64,000 nucleotides of DNA, from positions 1 through 64,000 of the forward strand of contig JANQBS010000086.1 in NCBI GenBank assembly GCA_033085395.1. The letters are read 5' to 3'. Both the position numbers and the translations under genes were made by a program. The stretch's first letter is position 1. Each line of letters starts with the position of its first letter. Shown one piece after another: positions 55,898-64,000 of this stretch. Source of the DNA: Xanthoparmelia taractica. Its lineage: Eukaryota > Ascomycota > Lecanoromycetes > Lecanorales > Parmeliaceae. Under the pieces are notes generated by a model. The model did no database searches, was not told the DNA's origin, and saw only the letters and a program-made list of their open reading frames with translations.

Positions 55898-58800
55898 TCA
55901 CCGATCCAGCCCGTCAAACTCTACCAGCTTCCTCACAACGGCCACAACCTCATCGTCACCCAGTTCCACCAACGGATCGTCTATCTTTTTCGCCAGCACC
56001 TCATCGAGCATCATCCTCAGTCTGCTCACCAGTACTCCAATCCTGGCCCAGCCCCGTAGCCTCAACCAACCGTCGATGATCAGACCACGGCCAAGAGTAT
56101 CGAGCGTGATGGGTCCAGAGAATAAAAGGAGACTGTAGGCGTTGAAGGGTGTTAGTTCGCGGATGAACAGCTTTTTGGTCTCCATTTTGTGGAAATAGCT
56201 GAGGTAGACCGATCCTCCTTGAAAGCTTTGAGCGTCGAAAAGGGTGGAGCCCGGATGGACGAATACCCGGCCATTGTCTTGGTTGAAGAATTTGATGGTC
56301 CGGGCTTCGGGATCCAGCTCGACCGCACCGGACATTGACGGTGCAAACTTCTTGTCCGGGAAGTCGATCCGGGCGACTTGTGGGTTGAAAGCACCGGCTA
56401 TCAACGCGCGGATGAGGGCCGTATTCGAATTTTGTGAACTGAATGAACCGTGCGTGTTCGTGTGGTATGTTGGGGGAAGAAAACCGGCTTCTCTGAGAGA
56501 CGAGAGGTATTGGGAGCGATTGGACGAGATGTCTTCCAGAATCCGGCTCGAAATGTAATTCTGATCACACCAGAGCTTGACTTCACGGTAATTCGAGGAC
56601 ATTCTTTTCAGAGCCCACTCTTCGTAAGCCCGCAGATCGCAGATAAGGTCGCCCTGGCCGGGGCCAAAGGATAATCTCGCCGCTTTCGACTCTTCACGTT
56701 TGGATTGAGGAGAAAGAAACGGAGATTTGACCGTAAGGATGGCAGCAATGGTGAGGCATGCTTCGAGACAGCCAAAGATAGCCCCATATACCATAAGCTT
56801 TCCACAACGCAGATCGGCTGGTATCATAGACAAGTGCCTCCCCAGAGCGGTCAGCTCATCTCCATCTAGAGCGCCCATTCGACGCAAGAGTTCTACCGCT
56901 CCTTCGACCGCCAAAGTCTCCGGCGGCGTCAGAGCACTGGCAAGGAACGCAGCTATGTCGGCAATACCCATTGCCCGGACTGAGAGACAAAGTTGCTCCA
57001 GAGGGACGCGTCTAATCTCAGGCTCGGGTCTCTCTGCCATTTTGGCTTCGGCATTGCGCGTATACAGCTTGTAGCAGACTCCTGCCTGAACTCGGCCTGC
57101 ACGACCTTTACGTTGCTTACAAGCCGCGCGAGAAGCCCAGACTTCCTCTAGCTTGACCATGTTACTTTGAGGGTCGAAGCTTGTTTCTTTGACCTTCCCG
57201 CAATCGATGACCGCCACAACGTCTTCGATCGTAATAGATGTCTCGGCGACATTGGTGGCGACGACGACCTTTCTTTTGCCCCTAGGCGCTGGTGTGAAGA
57301 CTCGTCGCTGTTCTGTGGGTATCAGTGAAGCATGCAGCGGTAATGCATGCACGTTGGGAAACCCTCGAAGAGCGTCAATAGTGCTGTTGATTTCCATAGT
57401 GCCAGGCAAAAATATCAGTATGCCTCCTTCCTGAGAGCCCAGACCTGAGTCAATGGCCCGTACGGTGCTGGCAATGAGATTATAATTAATTTTCATGCCG
57501 ATCCCTTGAATGGCACTTGCTATAGAAGAGTCCACGTTATCCTCATCGCTTTCTTCAACCTTATGCGATCTCGTGTTGAATCCTGTCAGACGGATGATGT
57601 CGTCCAGGTAATAGTCTTCTACGGGATATGTGCGACCCTGGATTTCGATAGTCGCAGTTGAAAAGCAGCTGAAGTACCTTTTAAAAATGCCAGCGTCGAG
57701 GGTGGCACTCATCAGAATAACTTTCAGATCTTTCCGTGTGCCCAAAACTTCTTTCAATAGTACTAGAAGGAAATCCTACAAGTATGTCGGAGTCAGCGTC
57801 CGTTCTGTAAGATCGAAGATAATAAAAGGGACAAAAGCAGTCCTTCACTCCTGAGGAATGTCCTGTAACAGCAACCATTCGGGATTTCTTTGCCAAAAAT
57901 TACGTACCACGTCAAGGCTACGTTCGTGTACCTCGTCCACTACCACATGGCTGACACCCACCAAGGAAGCCACCAGGTCATCTTTGGTCCCGCTAGATAT
58001 TTGCAATCGTCGGAGCAGCACCCCTGTAGTCACAAATGTGATTTTAGTAGTCCCTGCCTTCTGCTTTGACTCGCCTCGAATAATGTAACCAACTTCATCA
58101 CCGACGCGTGAGCATCGCTCATCGCTTACACGATCAGCAAGACCTAGAGCAGATATCCTTCGGGGTTGGGTGCAGACGATATTTGCCGCCGCTCCAAGAT
58201 GCCGTTTGATCATGTCATCCAAAACGAATTGAACACATTGAGTTGATTTTCCTGAACCTGTCTCGCCGGAGATTATAGTAACTTGGTGCTCATTGACAGC
58301 GTTGACAATAGCCTCCTGCAGCCTCCATGCTGGTAACGTCTGTCTAACGGCTAGGATTTTCTGTTGCTGCAGCGTTGCCTGTTTGGCGTGCCAGCTATTA
58401 AAAATATCCAGATTCTGTGGGCTCCGTATATTGGCATGGGTTCGAGTGGGCCGACGCTGAGCTACTAAATGGTTCGTAGATCTGAATATATGTCTTTCAC
58501 CACGGCTAGATGCCGCAGCGGAAACATCACGTAGTCTACCGGGATTACGAACAATCCTTGGTATATTGTTTTCGAGCCAATCGACCACGTTGAATATCAT
58601 GGGCTCTCCCGAGAGATTCGCTGTCGCGTACTGGATCAGCTGACGGATGATGCTTAGTCGGATATAGGCAGGAAGCCCAGGTGAAGTAATGGAGACAATC
58701 GGAGGCTCTTGAGGATAAATTCTAGACCTCCTTATGCTCAAAGAAAAAGGGGACTGGAGCTCCGTGACGTTTACCTGTACCTGGAATACTTGACGCTCGA

Positions 58801-60337
58801 TGACCATAAAACGCTCGCCAAAGATAGAGCTGAGAGTTTCCTGCTCCTCGATCCACACAGAATCTTGATGCTCCGCCTCGGTCTCGGTCAAGCTCAAAGA
58901 CGAAATATTTGAATTGATCTTCGCATCTGCTGCTGCATGAACGAGCTCATTCTGCAGTGCTTCAGCAGCAATACCCTCATTACCATGATATTCGTCGAGA
59001 AACCTTGCGCAAAGCTCATTCGAATAGCCTGCCTCTGCAAGCCTCTTAATGGAGGCTTCTCTTTTCACATCACCGGATGCCAAACTCAGACCCGCGGTAT
59101 AGCCTTCAGGGAGGACCCAGCTTGGTACATCATCTTCTGGGACGTGGATGATTAACCATTCGAGGGTCTCCTCACGGTCCTTACACTCTTGTACCGCCTC
59201 CTCTATATGGCTCTTTCGGAAGCCGAGACCCACGAACTCGTCGATGATGTTTTGACATTGGGACTCGGAGATCTGAGCAGCGTGAATGTTCCACCTATCG
59301 TCTCTCCGAATAAGGCTCTCCACTTGAGCTCGAGTCTTCTTCGCCATATCAATTTTAGGCATTCTTGCCCAGCCTTTCATTACATTACGGTTCGAGTTCC
59401 CGTCAGCAGGACGAAGAGCACTCAGTATGTTAGCTGGGTGACCGGTTGCTTTTGCTTGTTGCTTCTCTCGCTCATCCCGTTTCTTTGCTATCAATGTATG
59501 AGCCTGATCTCGCTCCTGCTTAGCAGCAAACGGGTCTGCCTCGTACATCCAAGCTTTACCATGCTTCACGTCGTCAGTTCTCAGTTCCTGAAAAGCGTTT
59601 TTCCATAAATCCCGGTAATTCGGAGGTAGCATCATGTGAATGTTACGCATACTGCAGACACGGAACAAGGCGTATGTTGCGGCGAAGTGTCGAGCTTCTA
59701 GCGCCGTTGGTTGGACCGCTAGATGCTTATGAGATGGCGGAAGCTTGAAAGAAGGAAGGACAAGGGTCTCTTTCGTCTTCGCATTGGTAGCTTTTAAGGT
59801 AACCATTGAAGAAAATCCTTCGGGCATTTTGTTCTGCGCGAGAGTCAGACAATGGCCACGAAGCAGGGGTTGTTCTAGATAGACTCGCCATAGCATACTC
59901 TGGCTTGGCCCATCCCTGTTTCTGGCAATGCTCTGAGAGCAGATTTACAGGCAACTTACCAGTCCATGACGCTCCTCCAATCTGCATGAAGTTGGAATTA
60001 GTATTACTTCTTAGGATAAGATGTGAGCTAGGAGATATTTCAAGGAGAGAGCACGCTTCCGAATCACATCTTCAAAATCATCTTGGCAGCATTCAAATGA
60101 CCTCTGAGCGTTGCCTACCAATTTTCTAGTGTCTGGCTTCTTCGGCGGATCATCAGCCGAGGTCGTTACAATGTCTCCTCCTTTCTTAGCCAAATCTCCT
60201 GCTGTGCTGCCTTGCTTTGCCGTCCTCTTAGTCTTAGCGTCTCCAAAGATGACATCGCTGTTGATGTCCTCGATATTCGAAGCGAACGGAGCGTTAGGTC
60301 TCTTGGTATTGGCGCCACGGTTGCCATTTTTGGGCAT
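55898..60337 (-). CDS. DExH-box RNA helicase with RWD-like domain (DHX57/YLR419W type)
   Basis: Four exons: 60119-60337, 59889-59981, 57908-59833 and 55898-57775 (4116 nt, 1371 aa). A basic N-terminus and GGASWTGKLPVNLLSEHC (dsRNA-binding-like) lead to a UBA-like segment (QNIIDEFVGLGFRKSHIEEA) and an RWD-like domain (WIEEQETLSSIFGERF). The helicase core has motif I GETGSGKST, motif II DEVH, SAT, then TNVAETSIT and QRKGRAGR. Winged-helix, HA2 and OB-type C-terminal regions follow. This order fits the DHX29/DHX57 group, ribosome- or RNA-associated helicases. The intron at 59834-59888 appears to start GCGAGT. An internal GGTAAGT in exon 2 is coding, because TGKLPVNLL is conserved. Confidence 0.9.
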
Positions 60338-61399
60338 GCTTGAAAATCGAAATCCGTCTGCGCAGAAGGAGTAGAACTCAAATTACAGACCCGTAACCAC
60401 TTTTAACAATTGTAAGATATAGGAAGAGAGCCCGGATATTTTTCTCAAGGAAGCAATCTCCTTGACGTGCGATAATGTTGAACTCTCAAAAACAATATCT
60501 GTTACTGGAAAGCGATGAGTGCTTTGACCAATCCTTCGTTAGAGAAGGCACTCAAAGCCAAGGGTGTTTTAGTTTGCGGCCGATTCGAAGAAGGTACCAA
60601 ACAAGACTCGAAATTGTAGAAATTCAAGGAGTCACCAGTCATCCGATCAATTCATGACTGGGAGAAGGTTAAAACACGAAAGTGCGAGGCTTAACCAAAC
60701 GGATAGCCTGTTGTTGCAAGTGTTGTAGGTAGCAGCACGTATATTTTCCCGTGACTCAAGTCTAGAGGACGCTTTCAATACTCGACGGCGAGGACTGGAC
60801 AATTACTTTACAGAACCAAAAAAGGTTCGGATTCATTTCGGGAGATTAAAATACTAGTGGCGTACACTAGGAAAATACGATGTCCGATAGGTTAGGCTTA
60901 CTCATCAAAAAAGTTACAATGCGAGATAGATTTTAATAAATAATTCTTAAAGTTTTAGAAATCGCACTACATCTTCGTATTGATTATTATCATTAAGTTT
61001 CAATTTTTGTCAGGTGGAGAAAAGGGATGGGATTTCTCAGGGAATTGCATATCCCACGTGTACCAAGTACTTCTAATGCACGGCTGACACAAGTTCCCTT
61101 GCCGACTTTCTCCCGCAGCCCTACAGTCTGCAGAGAATTTTGTCACCATCCCCTTGGATGATACTCTTCTTGATACGAATATCATATATCCGCACGGAGC
61201 GCCTGCCGCCTCGTCTCGGCGTCCTCTTACGAAATTGTAATGTGTAAATTCAAGGTTCTTATATGTTGTATCGCCAACTCGTGCAATAACAACCTCCTCT
61301 ACCCTGGCATTGCAACCTTTCTACTTCTGCTAAATCATCCATCTTGATCCCACCTCTTTTGGCCTTCGAGTTGAACATTTGACGTTTCTTTGACTATGG

Positions 61400-61449
61400 A
61401 TCCTACTGTTATGAAACGTCTCTAATCCTACTGTTATGTAATTTCTCTG
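61400..61449. repeat. 25-bp tandem duplication
   Basis: Two adjacent copies of ATCCTACTGTTATGNAA followed by a degenerate TCTCT end (61400-61424 and 61425-61449). Confidence 0.75.
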
Positions 61450-61985
61450 ATGCTGTTGTTGGAGTGTCGCGCCTTGGTGCACTCGTCTCTCAAGTCTCAA
61501 ATTACCAATTATGCGCACGCGTTACTACCGGCTACAAGCGCCTTGCTGTCAGGAAATCGCCTAATGAATTAATGAAGTAATGATAGATGAAAGTCGGCAA
61601 ACCTTGGCGACCGGAGCTTGTCTCCTGTAATCATACTAGCCACTACTACTATACCAACAGCAAGCTTGAAGCCAGTCGTCTTCCATGCTGACTCGGCGCC
61701 CTCAGCCGCATAACGCGCGAGCAATCCAATGAAACCAGTCCGTTGCAATGAATTGAGCCCCACTTAAATGCCTCGCTTCTGTGGCTTTGTTGATCCCTAG
61801 ATTTCGTATAAATTGGAACATGCGTCCCCTGAATTTCTCTCCCTATTGTCAACGCTGAGAAGAAATGGTATCGGTCTGCAGCAGTCCGCCTGGATAATCC
61901 TGTACGGTTCGTCGTGTTACACAGCAGACAACACGCTAACCGAGCTGACCGGTCCATTCCTGTATCCTGCCCTTGAGTTGTAAAA

Positions 61986-61993
61986 TATATATT
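61986..61993 (+). promoter_or_regulatory. TATA-like box of the secreted-protein gene
   Basis: TATATATT, 79 bp upstream of the ATG at 62072. Confidence 0.5.
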
Positions 61994-62071
61994 GAGGTAT
62001 CTGTGAGGTCTGCTCTCATTTCAGTGCCTGCCAAGCTTTGAATGACCTGACCTTATCATAGAACATCCGCC

Positions 62072-62518
62072 ATGCACCATACGCTCCTTGTCCTGTTCGC
62101 ACTTGCTGCGACGTCCGTGGCCATCAGTCTTCCCGCACGGCATCTTGAACAGCGCGAGAGGATGCTAAACACGGGTTCCGATTGCATCCCTTATATAGAC
62201 CCAAGCGTCCTCCTCCAAAACCAGTATAAAGTGATCCAATGGTACTCCGGTCACAGTTCGGCGCTCAATGACCTCGAGCTGACCGACTGTCTCAATGAGT
62301 ACGGGTGCGGGAACTTTTCCAACAGCTGGCAAGGCAATGTTTGTGGGGGCAGAGGCTGGTTCAAAGGACCACCGAGTAGTAAGAGCAGCAGTACTAAATG
62401 TTTTCAAGAGCTAGCGCCGTGGGTTCTAATGCATGGTATTAAGTCGGGCAATACTTACTACAAGGCTCAGCTGGCGAGGAATGACTGCTATATGGGGTAC
62501 AACGATCCGGAAACCTAA
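62072..62518 (+). CDS. Small secreted cysteine-containing protein, candidate effector
   Basis: 148 aa, single exon. A clear signal peptide (residues 1-17, core LLVLFALAATSVA) and a short basic pro-like segment precede the mature part. That part has six cysteines (in SDCIPY, LTDCLN, EYGCGN, GNVCGG, TKCFQ and NDCYM), an even number that could form three disulphides. Trp, Tyr and Gly are frequent (VIQWYSGHS, GGRGWFKG). Size, secretion signal and cysteines fit effector-like or antimicrobial-like secreted proteins of fungi, but no family is recognised and the role is inference. It stands alone in a gene-poor stretch of about 3.5 kb, preceded by a TATA-like box. Confidence 0.72.
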   Translation: MHHTLLVLFALAATSVAISLPARHLEQRERMLNTGSDCIPYIDPSVLLQNQYKVIQWYSGHSSALNDLELTDCLNEYGCGNFSNSWQGNVCGGRGWFKGPPSSKSSSTKCFQELAPWVLMHGIKSGNTYYKAQLARNDCYMGYNDPET

Positions 62519-63790
62519 TAGGTAGTAAGGATTGAGAAATGTACATCGCCACAATACCCGCATTTTGTTGCATTCAAGATCCACGCTTTGCTACTCAACC
62601 ATGCATATGATAGATTAGATCACTATTCAGGCAATTGAATGACTCGACCCATCACGACGCCCGATCAACGAATTCTGGATCAGGGGGGAAAAGACATAGG
62701 AGTGAACCATGAATTTAAACCTGGGCATGAGTTGAGGCTCAGCGTCTGAACTTGCTCATTCAATAATTAATACTCGCAATCTTTCTCGTTGTTATCTTTG
62801 AGACGGATTCGGCATGGTAAAATCGGGACGCCTGCAAGACGCTCTCCAGAAAGAAGATGAACATGGATCATAGAAAATCAAATCTGATCTCCGTCTTGGC
62901 AAGATAACGAAGAGGATACTGGCTTCTATGGAGTGTCCCTCATTGCAAAGCACCAGTCCCAAGATTGCCAAGACACACTGCTCTGGAGGAAATGCAACTT
63001 TAAACCATAGGTCAACATTTGTTATGCATGTCTCATCAGGGCAATCAAGGACCTCTTCGGTAACGAAGTGGCGGGACAGAAAATATCAAGTTTCACGCTG
63101 CAGAATGATGAATTACCTATTGGCCTCGTTTCAAGATTTGAACAATGTGGGAGGACTGGTCGTCTGAGACGCCGAAACCTCTCATTCTCAAAAATCATGT
63201 ACTGACAAAAACCTTGGATAAACGCCATTCATCAATTGATTTCTTGAAGGAAAAGCGGAGAAAGTACGTAAGCTTCTCGTGGTTGCTCTCATTGTTCGAA
63301 TGTCAAACCTATTGCATCGCGTCTACTGCAATGTTTACCGAAATCGTCACATATAGAACAACAATACGTACCTCAAAAACACATTCATGAGACGAGGACT
63401 TAGAGCCCACCTTGCTGTATAATCTTCTCTGCCAATTGTGTGATCTCGCGAGTTGTGGTTGTGAAGCGCAAGGCTCGCTGAAATCCGCACAGCCGTAATG
63501 TTGAAAGTTTAGAATGAGGGCGACATTAAGGCATCTCTCTTCGCTCACCACATCTTGTACGACTGGGAAGTTCACGGTTTGGTTACTTACCTTAGCCCCA
63601 ACTCAACTTCGATCTAACCAAATTGTGAAAAACTGGGGGTGAGCGTTGAACTCTGCAACTCAGAGTAGGGTGAGTCTGATTGGTCAACCTGCTATCTGAG
63701 CTAAGCCCGTTTGAGAGGACAATGCGCGGAGCATTCCGCCTTTGGAGTCGTGCCTCGAGTCGCACCTACTAACTTTGGAGTACGAAGTAC
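62519..63790. other. Gene-poor stretch with a possible unassigned exon
   Basis: 1272 bp. A 62-codon open, protein-like stretch lies at 63013-63198 on the plus strand (listed in findings). Otherwise only short ORFs. Confidence 0.4.
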
Positions 63791-64000
63791 ATGTGTCGTC
63801 GTTCACTGCGGATCGCTCGATATAGCATCTATCCCTTTCACTCATCTATACGGCGCTCAAGCTTCGCGGGATCCAGAAAGATGGCCGAGCAGCCGGTCCA
63901 GAGCCAAGATGCGAGCACTGGAGAGGAAATCGCAAGCACAACAATTCCCCCAAAAGGCTCACTTCCCAAACGTAACGCATGTACTCCCACCCCAAATCCT
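63791..64000 (+). CDS. 5' end of a gene running off the window
   Basis: An open frame from ATG at 63791 (or 63881, in frame) to the window edge, 70 codons or more. The N-terminus is basic and Ser/Arg-rich (RRSLRIARYSIYPFHSSIRR), like a mitochondrial presequence if the first ATG is used. Then come MAEQPVQSQDASTGEEIAS and PPKGSLPKRN. A GTAACG within the last 30 bases may be an intron donor. Too little is present to name it. Confidence 0.45.
   Translation, partial: MCRRSLRIARYSIYPFHSSIRRSSFAGSRKMAEQPVQSQDASTGEEIASTTIPPKGSLPKRNACTPTPNP

Larger units (their letters stand above)
60338..62071. other. Long intergenic region before the secreted-protein gene
   Basis: 1734 bp. It contains an AT-rich patch (60905-60995), a 25-bp tandem duplication at 61400-61449 and a TATA-like box at 61986-61993. 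ORFs are short and featureless. Confidence 0.5.

Noticed and set aside
59951..59960. GGTAAGT in helicase exon 2 as an intron donor
   Set aside because: Reading through gives TGKLPVNLLSEHC, conserved in this helicase group, so the GTAAGT is coding.
1..64000. CRISPR array, rRNA, bacterial-type operon or secondary-metabolite cluster
   Set aside because: No regularly spaced repeats, no rRNA-like sequence, no PKS/NRPS/terpene genes; gene structures are eukaryotic throughout.

Overview
The window is nuclear DNA of a filamentous ascomycete (Pezizomycotina). Three things point there. Nearly all genes carry short introns (mostly 45-80 nt) with CTNAC/CTAAT-type branch sites. The gene set is typical: fluG, a COP9 signalosome CSN5, ase1/PRC1, LIG4, an IRS4-like EH protein and an AIM6-like protein. 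The first 6.8 kb has the AT-rich, stop-saturated look left by repeat-induced point mutation (RIP). I would not place it below subphylum from this sequence alone.

Bases 1-6800 are a transposon graveyard. I resolve two elements with near-identical terminal inverted repeats and perfect 8-bp target duplications (797-2012 and 3937-4212; hAT-like, non-autonomous). There is also one miniature LTR element (5199-6300; 153-bp LTRs, 5-bp target duplication ATTAC) whose two LTRs differ mainly by RIP-type transitions. A second LTR relic begins near 6403. Normal-composition, gene-dense DNA begins at about 6.85 kb.

From left to right the gene block holds: a GT92-like glycosyltransferase (-); ribosomal protein eL32 (-, four short exons); a farnesylated type I DnaJ (-, start codon apparently split by an intron); mitochondrial glutamyl-tRNA synthetase (+); CSN5 (-) divergent from ase1 (+); an IRS4-like EH-domain protein (-); a secreted amidase (-) divergent from DNA ligase IV (+); an unknown 478-aa protein (-); a 6-phosphogluconate-dehydrogenase-like enzyme (-); FluG (-); a RIB2/PUS-type pseudouridine synthase (-) divergent from a hotdog thioesterase (+); a Ubc6-type tail-anchored E2 (+); a small unknown protein (+); a wrecked Gfo/Idh/MocA oxidoreductase (-); the large B-block subunit of TFIIIC (-); an AIM6-like phosphodiesterase (-); a charged unknown protein (+); a DExH helicase with an RWD-like region (-); a small secreted six-cysteine protein (+); and the 5' end of one more gene at the right edge.

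Most of these are unrelated housekeeping genes, and I see no biosynthetic or defence cluster. Two links are worth noting: FluG and CSN5 are both developmental regulators in filamentous fungi, and TFIIIC, eL32, the mitochondrial synthetase and the pseudouridine synthase all serve translation. The unusual content is in splicing (three inferred GC-AG introns, a 14-nt exon, a split start codon), the transposon block, the decayed oxidoreductase and a few open, protein-like stretches without a gene model. Exon boundaries were worked out by eye from reading frame, splice signals and family alignment from memory; total coding length is a multiple of three in every multi-exon model given.
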